A DNA stretch of 51,347 nt from Myxococcales bacterium (lineage in GTDB: Bacteria; Myxococcota_A; Polyangia; JAAYKL01): positions 1 to 51,347 of the forward strand of contig JAAYKL010000021.1 of assembly GCA_012522445.1 (NCBI GenBank), read 5' to 3'. The translations under genes were made by a program, and so were the position numbers. Below the pieces are notes generated by a model. It did not search any database. It worked only from the letters and a program-made list of their open reading frames with translations, and was not told the origin of the DNA. Shown in pieces: positions 37,160 to 46,239 of the stretch (position 1 is the first letter of the stretch; each line of letters starts with the position of its first letter).

Positions 37160-39334
37160 ATGAGCGACAACGAAAACAAGGAAAACGCCGCAACCCCCGA
37201 GACCTCCACCCACTTCATCGAGGACATCATCGATGCCGACTTGGCCGCGGGAAAAAACGACGGTCGCGTGGCCACGCGCTTTCCGCCGGAGCCCAACGGT
37301 TACCTGCACATCGGGCACGCCAAGTCCATCTGCCTCAACTTTGGGTTGGCGCAAAAGTACGGCGGCACCTGCAACCTGCGCTTCGATGACACCAACCCCG
37401 CCACCGAAGACGTGGAGTACATCGACGCCATCCAGGAGGACGTGCGTTGGCTGGGGTTTGACTGGGGCGATCGGCTGTACTACGCCTCGGATTACTTCGA
37501 GCAAATGTACGAGTACGCGCTGGTGCTCATCCGCGCGGGGAAGGCCTATGTCGAGGCGCTGTCCGTCGAAGAGATCCGCGAGTACCGGGGCAACTTCACC
37601 ACGCCGGGGCGCGAGAGCCCGTGGCGCGACCGTCCCGTGGCCGAAAACCTCGACCTCTTCGCGCGCATGCGCAAGGGCGAATTCAAAGACGGCGAGCTGT
37701 GTTTGCGGGCCCGCATCGACATGCAATCGCCCAACATGAACCTGCGCGATCCGGTGATGTACCGCATCCGGCACGCCCATCACCACCGCACCCAAGACGA
37801 CTGGTGCATCTATCCCATGTACGACTGGGCCCACGGCCTCGAAGACGCCATCGAGGGCATCACCCACTCGCTGTGCACGCTGGAATTTGAAAACCACCGC
37901 CCGCTCTACGACTGGTTCCTCGAGCAGTTGCCCATCCACCGCCCGCAGCAAATTGAATTCGCGCGCCTCAACCTGAGCTACACCGTGATGAGCAAGCGCC
38001 GCCTGTTGAAGCTGGTCGAGCAACAGCTCGTCACCGGCTGGGACGACCCGCGCATGCCGACCATCACGGGCATGCGGCGACGCGGTTACTCCCCGGCGGC
38101 TTTGCGCCGCTTCGCCGAGCGCGTGGGGCTGGCGCGCCGCGACGGCATCGTCGACATGGCATTGCTCGAACACACCGTTCGCGAAGACCTCAACGAAACC
38201 ACGCCGCGGGTCATGGCGGTGCTCAACCCCCTGAAGGTGACGATTGAAAACTACCCCGAGGGCGAGGAAGAGTTCTTCGAGGCGCCCCTGCACCCGGAGA
38301 AACCGGAGTTCGGCACGCGCCAGTTGCCCTTCTCGCGCCACCTGTACATCGAGCGGGACGACTTCCGCGAAGACCCGCCCAAGAAGTGGCACCGCCTGAG
38401 CCCCGGGGCCGAAATTCGCCTGCGCTACGCCTGCCTCATCCGCTGCAACGAAGTGATCAAAGATGCGAGCGGGGAAGTGGTCGAGCTCAAGTGCACGTTC
38501 GATCCCGATTCGCGCGGGGGCAACGCCCCGGACGGTCGCCGGGTACGCGGCACGTCTCACTGGGTGTCCGCCACCCATGCGCTGCCGGCGCGCGTGCGGC
38601 TTTACGACCGCTTGTTCCGCGTTGAAAACCCACTCAAAACCGAAGAGGGCGGCGACTTTGTCGACAACCTAAACCCCCAGTCCCTCGAAGAGTTGCGGGA
38701 CTGCCGGGTCGAGCCCTACTTGGCGACCCTGGCCCCAGAGGCGCGGGTGCAGTTTGAGCGCCTGGGATATTTTGTGGCCGATCGCCACGAGTTTCGCCCC
38801 GACGACATGGTGTTCAACCGCGCGGTGTCGCTGCGAGACTCATGGGCGCGCATCGAGCGTTCACAGCCGACGGGTCCTTCCTCGGCGAATCGGGGCCAGC
38901 GCCGGGCCGCCGAAAAACAGGGCGCGCAACCATCTGCTCCGGCACCTGCGGCCAAGACCGAGACCAAGCCCCAGGCCGCTGCGCCGGCGGCGTCTCCTGC
39001 CGAGATCACCATCGACGACTTCGCGCGCTTGGATTTGCGCGTGGGGGTGGTGGTGGCGGCCAGCGAGGTGGCGGGCGCCAAAAAACTGCTGCAACTGCAG
39101 GTGGACATCGGCGAGGCGCGTCCCCGGCAAATCATGGCGGGCATCCGCGCGCGCTACGACGATCCATCGCAGCTCGTGGGCAAGAAGGTCATCGTGGTGG
39201 CCAACCTCAAGCCCCGCCAAATGAAGTTCGGCCTCTCCGAAGGCATGCTCCTGGCCGGCGCCAGCGAAGACGGCACGCGCCTCGAACTCGCCGAATTGTC
39301 GGGCGATATCTTGCCCGGCGACACCGTGGCCTAA
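37160..39334 (+). CDS. glnS: Glutaminyl-tRNA synthetase with C-terminal Trbp111-like domain
   Basis: The 724-residue protein has a class I synthetase core with [15 protein letters not shown] (HIGH, near residue 52) and the KMSKS-equivalent VMSKRRL near 276, then the beta-barrel anticodon-binding domains to about residue 555. E. coli GlnRS ends there. Here a Pro/Ala/Lys linker (about 575-612) leads to a 110-residue OB fold: [20 protein letters not shown], then [11 protein letters not shown] and GLSEGMLLA. This is the EMAPII/Trbp111-type tRNA-binding domain normally found on methionyl-tRNA synthetase. The extra domain may increase tRNA affinity. AAAGGAAG precedes the ATG. A CGCC-TTCG-GGCG hairpin lies in the leader at 37121-37132. 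Confidence 0.95.
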   Translation: MSDNENKENAATPETSTHFIEDIIDADLAAGKNDGRVATRFPPEPNGYLHIGHAKSICLNFGLAQKYGGTCNLRFDDTNPATEDVEYIDAIQEDVRWLGFDWGDRLYYASDYFEQMYEYALVLIRAGKAYVEALSVEEIREYRGNFTTPGRESPWRDRPVAENLDLFARMRKGEFKDGELCLRARIDMQSPNMNLRDPVMYRIRHAHHHRTQDDWCIYPMYDWAHGLEDAIEGITHSLCTLEFENHRPLYDWFLEQLPIHRPQQIEFARLNLSYTVMSKRRLLKLVEQQLVTGWDDPRMPTITGMRRRGYSPAALRRFAERVGLARRDGIVDMALLEHTVREDLNETTPRVMAVLNPLKVTIENYPEGEEEFFEAPLHPEKPEFGTRQLPFSRHLYIERDDFREDPPKKWHRLSPGAEIRLRYACLIRCNEVIKDASGEVVELKCTFDPDSRGGNAPDGRRVRGTSHWVSATHALPARVRLYDRLFRVENPLKTEEGGDFVDNLNPQSLEELRDCRVEPYLATLAPEARVQFERLGYFVADRHEFRPDDMVFNRAVSLRDSWARIERSQPTGPSSANRGQRRAAEKQGAQPSAPAPAAKTETKPQAAAPAASPAEITIDDFARLDLRVGVVVAASEVAGAKKLLQLQVDIGEARPRQIMAGIRARYDDPSQLVGKKVIVVANLKPRQMKFGLSEGMLLAGASEDGTRLELAELSGDILPGDTVA

Positions 39335-39368
39335 CGCCCAACGCAGCATTGTTTTTCGCCAAATTTCG

Positions 39369-40712
39369 TTAGTGACCGGGTGCCAAGGGCGCCAGTTGGT
39401 TCACGCTTTGTTGCCAGTCGGCGATGAGGCCCACGGCGCGTTCGGCGCACTGCTTGCGGAAGTCGCGCTTGCCGATTTGCCGCTTGTTGCGCTGCGGTGT
39501 TTCGATCATCGCCCAGACAATGTTGGAGGGCTGGTAGTTCGGCACCGCTTGCTGGGTGTGGCGCGCGATGCCGCCCAGGGCGGTTTGCGGCGGCGGCAGG
39601 GGCATCGTGGTGTTGTGGCGCAGTTCGCAGGCCAAGGACAGGCCGCTGAGCAGGCCCGATGCCATGGACTCGACGTAGCCTTCGACGCCGCTCAGTTGTC
39701 CGGCAATGCGGATGTGGGGGTGCTGGCGCAGGCGCAGTTGGGGGTCGAGGAGCCGCGGCGCGTCGATGAAGGTGTTGCGGTGTACTTGTCCGTGGCGCTC
39801 AAAGACGGCGTTTTCGAGGCCGGGGATCATGCGGAAGACCTCTTGCTGGGCCTTTTGGGTCAGGCGCGTTTGAAAGCCGACGATGTTGAAGGCGGTTTGC
39901 GCGGCGTCTTCTTGGCGCAGTTGGGCCACGGCAAAGGGGCGCTTTCCGGTGCGGGGGTCGACGAGCCCCACGGGCTTTAGGGGACCGTGGGCCAGGGTGT
40001 CCTTGCCGCGCCGGGCCATCTCTTCAACGGGGAGGCAGCCCTCGAAAAACACCGGGTCTTCGAAGGCGTGTAGCGGGGTTTTGTCGGCGGCCAACAGGGC
40101 GTCCACAAAGGCGTAGTAGGCGTCTTTTTCGAAGGGGCAGTTGACGTAGGCGGCGCTCTCGAGATCGTCTTCGTAGCGGTCTTTGCGGTAGACCCGGGTC
40201 CAGTCGATGCTGTCCGCGGCCACCAGCGGCGCGATGGCGTCGTAGTAGCTGAAGGCGCTGTCGTCGCCCAGCAGGGTCTCGAGAAAGCGGCCGTCGGTGA
40301 GGGGCCCGGTGGCCACGATGAGGGGCGCCTCTGGGGGCAGTTGCGCCACGCGTTCGGTGCGCCACGTAATGCGCGGGTGGGCCAACAGGCGCCGCTGGAC
40401 CTCGTTGGAGAAGCGGTGGCGATCGACCGCGAGGGCGTTGCCCGCCGGGACCGCTGTTTCATCGGCCACGGAGAGGAGCAGGGAGCCCGCTTGGCGCAGC
40501 TCGGCTTTTAGCAGTCCCGCCGCGCTGAAGAGGGCGCTGCCGCGCAGGGAGTTGGAGCAGACGAGTTCTGCGGCGGTGTCGAGTTGGTGGGCGGGGGTGC
40601 GGTGCGCGGGTTTCATGTCGACGAGGGTGACGGAGAAACCGCGGATGGCGAGTTGCCAGGCCGCCTCGCACCCGGCCAATCCGGCGCCGATGATGGTGGC
40701 GTCGCTGGACAT
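39369..40712 (-). CDS. trmFO: Methylenetetrahydrofolate-tRNA-(uracil-54) methyltransferase TrmFO
   Basis: The 447-residue enzyme makes m5U54 in tRNA using methylene-THF and FAD. It begins MSSDATIIGAGLAGCEAAWQ with the FAD-binding GXGXXG fold, has LVCSNSLRG, FEGCLPVEEMARRG, RPFAVAQLRQED and NIVGFQTRLT, and ends with FIDAPRLLD and GVEGYVESMASG. I chose ATG 40712; the frame extends upstream to 41078 through topA, which is not supported. It starts five bases after topA stops, and this dprA-topA-trmFO order is conserved in many bacteria. It is convergent with glnS. Confidence 0.96.
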   Translation of the reverse strand: MSSDATIIGAGLAGCEAAWQLAIRGFSVTLVDMKPAHRTPAHQLDTAAELVCSNSLRGSALFSAAGLLKAELRQAGSLLLSVADETAVPAGNALAVDRHRFSNEVQRRLLAHPRITWRTERVAQLPPEAPLIVATGPLTDGRFLETLLGDDSAFSYYDAIAPLVAADSIDWTRVYRKDRYEDDLESAAYVNCPFEKDAYYAFVDALLAADKTPLHAFEDPVFFEGCLPVEEMARRGKDTLAHGPLKPVGLVDPRTGKRPFAVAQLRQEDAAQTAFNIVGFQTRLTQKAQQEVFRMIPGLENAVFERHGQVHRNTFIDAPRLLDPQLRLRQHPHIRIAGQLSGVEGYVESMASGLLSGLSLACELRHNTTMPLPPPQTALGGIARHTQQAVPNYQPSNIVWAMIETPQRNKRQIGKRDFRKQCAERAVGLIADWQQSVNQLAPLAPGH

Positions 40713-40717
40713 GGGCG

Positions 40718-42997
40718 TTACTCGGGGGATTCGGTGCGCGTGTAGCCGCAGCCTTCGGACACGCACTTGAGCAGGCGCCCGCCCTTGCGCTGGTGGGTGG
40801 CCACGAGGAACTTCGCGCCGCATTGGGGGCAGTCTTCTTTGACCGGGGTGCCCCAGACGACGAAGTCGCAGCCCTTGCTTTTGTAAGCGCTGCAGCCGTA
40901 GAAGATGCGTCCCTGGCGGGTGCGACGCTCGACGAGTTCGCCGCCGCAGTCGGGGCGCGGACAGTCGATGCCCGTGGGCATGGAGCGGGTGGCCTTGCAC
41001 TCGGGGAAGCCCGAGCAGGCGAGAAATTCGCCGAAGCGGCCCTTTTTGCGCACCATGTCTTTGCCGCAGAGCTCGCACTTGATGTCGATGGGGGGGAGGT
41101 CGCTCTCCTTGGGCGCGTCAATTTCGCGGGTGTTGCGGCAGTCGGGATAGCTGGCGCAGGCCAGGAAGCGGCCGTTGCGCCCCCACTTGGCCAGCATTTT
41201 GGCGCCGCACTTTTCGCACACCTCGTCGGTCTCTTCGGTGAGGCTGCGCAGGTCTTTCATCTCGCGCATGGCGGTGGTGATTTCGGTTTGAAAGGGCTTG
41301 TAGAAGTCGTGGAGCAGGGCGACCCAGTCCTGTTCGCCCTCTTCGATTTGGTCGAGGGAGGCTTCCATCGACGCGGTGAAGTCGACGTCGAGGATGCGCG
41401 GGAAGTGGTCGACGAGGCGCTCGGTGACGATTTGGCCCAGCTCGGAGGGGGCGAGCTTGCCCTCTTCCTTGGCGACGTAGCGGCGGTCTTGGATGGTGGA
41501 CAAGATGGTGGCGTAGGTCGACGGCCGCCCGATGCCCCGCTCTTCGAGTTCGCGGATGAGGGTGCCCTCGGTGAAGCGCGAAGGGGGCTGCGTGAATTTT
41601 TGTTCGCGTTGAATGCCCGCGCCGGTTTTTTGGAGCACCTCGCCCTGTTGGACCGGGGGCAGCTCCACCGGTGCGTCGTCGCTCTCGCCGTTGCCGTTGT
41701 TTTTGTCGGCTTCGGGTGGGGCAGCGGTGGCGGCGTCACCCACGGCTTTGAGCCAACCGGCGAACTGGAGCACCGAGCCCGAGGCGCGCAGGTTGTGCTC
41801 CCCGGCGTCGATGTGGATGGTGGTTTGGTCGTAGACCGCGGGCTTCATTTGGCAGGCGACGAAGCGCTCGAAGACGACGCGGTAGAGTTTGCGTTGGTCG
41901 GGGGTGAGGTACTTGTTGACCGCCTCCGGTGGGTTTGCGGTGGACGTGGGGCGGATGGCCTCGTGGGCGTCCTGGGCTGACTTGCGCGCTTTAAAGGTGT
42001 TGGGGCGCGCGGGCAGGTACGCTTTGCCGTGCTGCGCCGCGATGTGGTCGCGCACTTCGGCGACGGCGTCGTCGGAGAGGCGTACGGAGTCGGTGCGCAT
42101 GTAGGTGATGAGGCCCACGGTGCCCTCGGAGCCGATGTCGACGCCTTCGTAGAGCTGCTGGGCCACCATCATGGTGCGCTTGGCGGTGAAGCGGTAGCGG
42201 CGGGCCATCTCCTGCTGGAGGCGGCTGGTGATGAAGGGCGGCGGCGCGGCGCGGCGGCGTTCTTTTTTGTCGATTTGGCTGACGACAAACTGCGCGGCCT
42301 CGAGGTCGTTGAAAATTTGCGTGGCCGTGGCCTCGTTGTTGACCTCGGCCTTGCGGCCGTTGCGCCCGTAGTACTGGGCGACGAAGGGCGGCGGCGCGGC
42401 GGCGGCCAGTTGGGCGGAGATGCGCCAGTACTCCTTGGGCTCAAAGGCGAGGATTTCGGCTTCGCGGTCGACCACCAGGCGCAGGGCCACGGACTGCACG
42501 CGCCCGGCGGAGAGCCCGCGGCGGACTTTCTTCCAGAGGATGGGCGAGATTTGGTAGCCCACGAGGCGGTCGAGGATGCGGCGCGCCTGCTGGGACTCGA
42601 ATTTGCGCGTGTTGATGGGCAACGGATGCGCCAGGCCCTCGGCGATGCCCTTTTTGGTGATTTCGTTAAAGAGCACGCGCTGCACGCGATCCTTGGGCAG
42701 CTTGAGCTCCTCGGCGATGTGCCAGGCGATGGCCTCTCCCTCGCGATCAGGGTCAAGGGCGAGGTACACGTTTTCGGCGCCATCGGCGGCATCGAGCAGC
42801 TCTTTGAGGATCTTCTTTTTGCCGGTGATGATGTGGTATTCGGGCTCGAAGTCTCGGTCGACCGCTACGCCCATTTTGGATTTGGGCAGATCTTTTACGT
42901 GTCCCAAGGAGGCCTTCACGGTGTACGCGGACCCCAGGTACTTGCGGATGGTGCGGGCCTTGGCAGGGGATTCAACGATAACGAGGGATTTGGACAT
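40718..42997 (-). CDS. topA: DNA topoisomerase I with four C-terminal zinc ribbons
   Basis: From ATG 42997 the product has 759 residues. It starts MSKSLVIVESPAKARTIRK with the Toprim domain, has DPDREGEAIAWH, and the catalytic tyrosine lies in GLITYMRTDSVRLSDD. The end has four zinc-ribbon units with C-X2-C (or CPRPDC) pairs, starting CEKCGAK, CELCGKD, CPRPDCGG and CPQCGAK. It relaxes negative supercoils. The frame continues upstream to 43054, but that extension lacks a ribosome site and overlaps dprA. It is in a - strand operon between dprA and trmFO. Confidence 0.97.
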   Translation of the reverse strand: MSKSLVIVESPAKARTIRKYLGSAYTVKASLGHVKDLPKSKMGVAVDRDFEPEYHIITGKKKILKELLDAADGAENVYLALDPDREGEAIAWHIAEELKLPKDRVQRVLFNEITKKGIAEGLAHPLPINTRKFESQQARRILDRLVGYQISPILWKKVRRGLSAGRVQSVALRLVVDREAEILAFEPKEYWRISAQLAAAAPPPFVAQYYGRNGRKAEVNNEATATQIFNDLEAAQFVVSQIDKKERRRAAPPPFITSRLQQEMARRYRFTAKRTMMVAQQLYEGVDIGSEGTVGLITYMRTDSVRLSDDAVAEVRDHIAAQHGKAYLPARPNTFKARKSAQDAHEAIRPTSTANPPEAVNKYLTPDQRKLYRVVFERFVACQMKPAVYDQTTIHIDAGEHNLRASGSVLQFAGWLKAVGDAATAAPPEADKNNGNGESDDAPVELPPVQQGEVLQKTGAGIQREQKFTQPPSRFTEGTLIRELEERGIGRPSTYATILSTIQDRRYVAKEEGKLAPSELGQIVTERLVDHFPRILDVDFTASMEASLDQIEEGEQDWVALLHDFYKPFQTEITTAMREMKDLRSLTEETDEVCEKCGAKMLAKWGRNGRFLACASYPDCRNTREIDAPKESDLPPIDIKCELCGKDMVRKKGRFGEFLACSGFPECKATRSMPTGIDCPRPDCGGELVERRTRQGRIFYGCSAYKSKGCDFVVWGTPVKEDCPQCGAKFLVATHQRKGGRLLKCVSEGCGYTRTESPE

Positions 42998-43025
42998 TGG
43001 GTTTGTGTTCTCCTCTTGGTTCGGT

Positions 43026-43919
43026 TCACGGCATACGGGCAAAGCAGCGGCCACCGGTGTCCACGATGTATCCCATCAACTCCAATTGCAGGACTGCTGT
43101 CGCGATGCGTTGCGGAGCCAGACCGGCATTCGTGGCGAGTTCGTCGATGTGTATCGGCGCGTTGCCCAACTGTTGCCACACAGTTAATTCGTCCCCGGAG
43201 AGCTGCCCCGGCGACAAATTAGATGAATGCTTATCCTTAATAGGCATTCCGCGCAAGTTCAGTTGACGCGGCGTGGCGTTGCCGTGGAGCATAGACAATA
43301 CATCATCGGCGTTGTCAATTAACTTGGCGCCTGTCTGTATCAATTGGTGACAGCCGCGGGCGCGTTCGTCTCCGGGGGCAGCGGGCACGGCCCCCACGGG
43401 GATACCCAAGGAACGGGCGTGTCGCGCGGTGATCAGGGCGCCGGAACGCGCGTGGGCCTGGACGACCACCAGGGCAGCGCAGAGGGCCGCCACCAGTCGG
43501 TTGCGCTTCGGGAAAGTCCAGCGGGCCGGGGGTTGGGGATTTGGAAACTCGGTGAGCACGGCGCCGGTGTCGCTGATCTGCGCAAAGAGGGCTTTGTTTT
43601 CGACGGGGTAAATGTGATCGAAGCCCGACCCCATGACGGCGACGGTGATGCCGCCGTGTTCGAGTGTCCCGCGGTGGGCGGCGGTGTCGATGCCCGCAGC
43701 GCCTCCGGAGACGATGCCAAAGCCACGCTGCACCAGGAGTCCGGCAAAGGTTTCGGTCCAGCGCTGTTGCCAGGCGTCGGCGTTGCGCGAACCGACGATG
43801 CCGATGAGGGGGATGTTGGACATGCGACCGGCGATGTGCAGGGTGTCGGGCGCGTCGGCCAGGCGGTGAAAGGCGGCGGGATAGTCGGGGTCGCATCGAT
43901 CAATGGTGTGGGGTGTCAT
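43026..43919 (-). CDS. dprA: DNA processing protein DprA
   Basis: The 297-residue protein (start MTPHTIDRCD at 43919) has the DprA Rossmann core: IGIVGSRNAD, FGIVSGGAAGIDTAAHRG, VMGSGFDHIYPVENKAL, then FPKRNRLVAALCAALVVVQA, SGALITARHA and GCHQLIQTGA. The last 60 residues form a winged helix (DELATNAGLAPQRIATAVLQ). DprA loads RecA on incoming single-stranded DNA during transformation and is kept by many non-competent bacteria. It is the first gene of the operon with topA and trmFO. Confidence 0.95.
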   Translation of the reverse strand: MTPHTIDRCDPDYPAAFHRLADAPDTLHIAGRMSNIPLIGIVGSRNADAWQQRWTETFAGLLVQRGFGIVSGGAAGIDTAAHRGTLEHGGITVAVMGSGFDHIYPVENKALFAQISDTGAVLTEFPNPQPPARWTFPKRNRLVAALCAALVVVQAHARSGALITARHARSLGIPVGAVPAAPGDERARGCHQLIQTGAKLIDNADDVLSMLHGNATPRQLNLRGMPIKDKHSSNLSPGQLSGDELTVWQQLGNAPIHIDELATNAGLAPQRIATAVLQLELMGYIVDTGGRCFARMP

Positions 43920-44106
43920 GCGCGGGAAAAATGCAAGGAGCGGGCCACAAAGACGATACGTGTGTTTTGAATGGGTTGCGGGTATTTTCGGGCGCTGCCG
44001 CCCACCGTCGGCCACCCGGGACACGGGGCGCAGCGGGCCTAAGCGAACACCGCCTTTGCTGTTTGGGGACTTTGTTTTTTGGGGGGAGCCTTGAGAGAAA
44101 AGATTG

Positions 44107-44191
44107 TGCGCGGAGGGGGAGTCGAACCCCCACGAAGTTAACCCTCACCAGGCCCTCAACCTGGCGCGTCTACCAATTCCGCCATCCACGC
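44107..44191 (-). tRNA. tRNA-Leu (anticodon GAG)
   Basis: On the - strand the sequence folds as a class II tRNA. The acceptor GCGTGGA pairs with TCCGCGC, discriminator A is at 44107, the anticodon stem CCAGG/CCTGG holds the loop TTGAGGG with anticodon GAG, and the T-arm is GGGGG-TTCGACT-CCCCC. The long variable arm agrees with leucine. CCA is not encoded. It reads Leu codons CUC and CUU. Its promoter is clear (see the next entry). It ends 187 bases before dprA. Confidence 0.95.
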
Positions 44192-44233
44192 TTGCGAAAG
44201 AACAAGGCGCCGGTGCGCCTGTAAAACGTGCCG

Positions 44234-44262
44234 TTTATCTACCTATCGGGCGAACGTGTCAA
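44234..44262 (-). promoter_or_regulatory. Promoter of tRNA-Leu
   Basis: On the - strand a perfect TTGACA (44257-44262) is followed after 17 bases by GATAAA (44234-44239). The start of transcription would be near 44227, giving a 36-base leader before the tRNA at 44191. A GGCGC-type inverted repeat lies in that leader. This is the strongest promoter match in the window. Confidence 0.62.
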
Positions 44263-44311
44263 GCGCTTTCTATGCGGGGAGGGGGTGCGCGTCAGTGCGC
44301 AGCGAGGGGGG

Positions 44312-45658
44312 TCATTTGGGTTTTTGCGCGCCCTTGCCCTTTACGGCGCCAAAGAGTTTGATGGCGTCTTTGAGCGGGTAGTGGTTGGCGTACATCTCGA
44401 CCTTCGTCGTGCTTGTGGCCTCGAGGTTCATGCCAAAGGCGCTGCGGAATTTGTTGACCGATGAATTGCGGTCCAACAGCACCGACTCGGTGTTGCTGGC
44501 ATTGATGAAGGCGTTGAGGTAGGCGGCGTTGATCTTGCCCTTGAGTGCCGAGCCGGGCAGCTCCACGTTGTCTTCGTATTTGTAGAGCTCTTCGCGGTCT
44601 TCAAAGTCCTTGGCCCAAATGCGCAAAAACTGACCGCCACCGCTGGGCAGCGTCAAGTCGGCCTGTTTGTTCAAAAAGAAGGCGTTGCTTTCGGAGCCGG
44701 TCTTTTTCTTCTTTTCGTTGGCAGCGGTGCTCTCCACGCGGGTGCGATCGAGGCCGCTGAAGGTCGAACCGCCGATGATGCAGTGGTGGACATCGCTGTT
44801 GGTGTTGTTCATGTAGCGGTAACCATAGCCCATGTCTCCGAGGTCATTGGTGCGCGCCCAGTTGAAGAGCATCGTGTTGTACGAGCTCTCTACCTCTAGG
44901 CTGAAGTCGCCGCTCTTGCCGCCGCCCGAGAGTTCCACCGCCGCGTACGTGTTGTTGACAAACACATTGTTGGTCAAGAGCACCTTGCCCTCGCTCCAGG
45001 AGCCGCGGATGGCGTAATTGCCGCTGTTGGCAAACAGGCAGTTTTGGATGGTGACGTCGCCAGAGCCGTTGGCGAAATAAACCAAGGGCTGCGCAACGGT
45101 GGTGACCCGCTCTTGGCCGCTGTTGACGCCCTGGCCGGGCGGGTTGACCAGCATGCCCGTCTCCAGGCCTTCGGGCTTGCCCTTGGTGGCGTGGTAGCCG
45201 TTGGAGAGGCCGCGGTCGAACATCAGGCCGTCGATGAGCACGCCGCCTTCGGCCTTAAACGTGCGGGGTTTCGCGGGATCGCCGATGGACAGCAGGGCGA
45301 AGGATCGCGAGGTGCCGTTTTGTTCTGGGCTCGGCTGTACCAGGGTGTGGTTTTTCAAAACATCGCGCTTCGCAAAGCTGGTGTCATAGCCGCCCATAAT
45401 TTTTACCGGGATGGTCATCGTCAGATAACCCTGGTCGCTGGTGCCGAGATAGTTGCCCTTGGCCACCAAAATGGTGTCGCCCGGGGACGCTTTGTCCAAG
45501 GCCACCTGCAGATCCTTCCAGGGGTTTTCCTTGCTGCCATCGGCCTTGCGCGCGCTGCCGCCCGTCTCCGCCGAGACGTGCAGCGTGGCCGCGTGGCCCA
45601 GCAATGGCAGGCTCAAGACACCGACCAAGACCATCAATCGCAGTGTTAGTTTTCTCAT
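44312..45658 (-). CDS. Secreted right-handed beta-helix repeat protein
   Basis: The 448-residue product (start MRKLTLRLMV at 45658, behind AAGGAGGAG) has a clear signal peptide ending near HAATLHV. Residues 20-75 (NPWKDLQVALDKASPGDTIL) are the DUF1565-type opening, and the rest contains repeated beta-strand turns with stacked Asn and Gly (VTIQNCLFANSG, GKVLLTNNVFVNN, SDVHHCIIGG). This is the right-handed parallel beta-helix seen in pectate-lyase-like proteins. No catalytic residues are recognisable. It may be an outer-surface or extracellular protein. A small ORF and a candidate promoter lie upstream. A longer frame from 45706 is not supported. Confidence 0.85.
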   Translation of the reverse strand: MRKLTLRLMVLVGVLSLPLLGHAATLHVSAETGGSARKADGSKENPWKDLQVALDKASPGDTILVAKGNYLGTSDQGYLTMTIPVKIMGGYDTSFAKRDVLKNHTLVQPSPEQNGTSRSFALLSIGDPAKPRTFKAEGGVLIDGLMFDRGLSNGYHATKGKPEGLETGMLVNPPGQGVNSGQERVTTVAQPLVYFANGSGDVTIQNCLFANSGNYAIRGSWSEGKVLLTNNVFVNNTYAAVELSGGGKSGDFSLEVESSYNTMLFNWARTNDLGDMGYGYRYMNNTNSDVHHCIIGGSTFSGLDRTRVESTAANEKKKKTGSESNAFFLNKQADLTLPSGGGQFLRIWAKDFEDREELYKYEDNVELPGSALKGKINAAYLNAFINASNTESVLLDRNSSVNKFRSAFGMNLEATSTTKVEMYANHYPLKDAIKLFGAVKGKGAQKPK

Positions 45659-45706
45659 GTTCTCCTCCTTGGGGTTGAAATGACGACAGTGAAATATTTG
45701 CGTCAT

Positions 45707-45865
45707 TTATATTACTTTGGGCTGATTGCACAAGTGAGCCACCATGGGGCGCACCATTTCTTTTGGTGACGCTTCAATCGCCAAAATGCGCTGCACCGCG
45801 GCGATTCGGCGCGGCGCTTTGCAGAAGCGTTTGGGAACAGCGACAATTTTCTCGAAAATATCCAT
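45707..45865 (-). CDS. Possible 52-aa small protein upstream of the beta-helix gene
   Basis: The frame from ATG at 45865 to TAA at 45707-45709 encodes 52 residues (MDIFEKIVAVPKRFCKAPRR at the start), with a basic, amphipathic composition that looks protein-like. A candidate promoter lies 52-80 bases upstream, and the gene ends 48 bases before the beta-helix start. I see no good ribosome site, and no family match is known to me. It could instead be part of a 5' leader. Confidence 0.35.
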   Translation of the reverse strand: MDIFEKIVAVPKRFCKAPRRIAAVQRILAIEASPKEMVRPMVAHLCNQPKVI

Positions 45866-46239
45866 GAAAAATCCATGCGTTGAAAAGGGAATCTCTTAGA
45901 CGCCGCCCAGCGACAAATCATCACAATTAATTCATAAGTTGTCACTATAAGCGATGAAACGCGATGGATGTGTAAAAAGTGGTGCAGGGGCGAGCACGCG
46001 AACCGCCTCCTATTTGTGCAATGCTTGGCTTTGTGTTTCGGAGCTATTGCTGGTGGCAGTGCGTGAGCAGTGTCCGAACAAATCCAACCACATTCGCTTG
46101 CATGTCAACATCGGGCTCGCCTGCGAGGAACCCTGCGACGCGCATGGGGCCAATGCTCTCCGGATCGGTAAAATCGCGCCTTAAAATCGCGGTGGGTTCG
46201 GTAGAGGTGGCAGTCGTTGGCCAGCGGCAATGCGGACGG
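45866..46239. other. Gene-free stretch of 374 bases
   Basis: This space lies between the small ORF and the Cys-rich lipoprotein gene, both read on the - strand. It holds the candidate promoter at 45917-45945 and an AT-rich patch near 45920-45955. A - strand frame (to 46044) overlaps the end of the lipoprotein gene in another frame and reads as plausible protein only by eye. I do not call a gene. Short + strand frames here lack a ribosome site. Confidence 0.5.
45917..45945 (-). promoter_or_regulatory. Candidate promoter for small ORF and beta-helix gene
   Basis: On the - strand GTGACA (45940-45945) and GATGAT (45917-45922) are separated by 17 bases, matching five and four of six consensus positions. 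It would transcribe the 52-aa frame and the beta-helix gene as one message with a start near 45910. Confidence 0.4.

Noticed and set aside
40793..43222. Long + strand frames opposite topA
   Set aside because: They mirror the GC-rich topA gene, which has full Toprim, catalytic and zinc-ribbon motifs. The frames themselves have no recognisable domain.
45954..46184. A + strand frame of 76 codons
   Set aside because: It has no ribosome site, no hydrophobic or domain pattern, and lies in a space whose neighbours all read on the other strand.
46044..46239. A - strand frame continuing past the Cys-rich lipoprotein stop that reads protein-like near MRVAGFLAGEPDVD
   Set aside because: It overlaps the real gene in another frame, lacks a start with a ribosome site, and matches no family I know. 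It could be a gene remnant, but I cannot support it.
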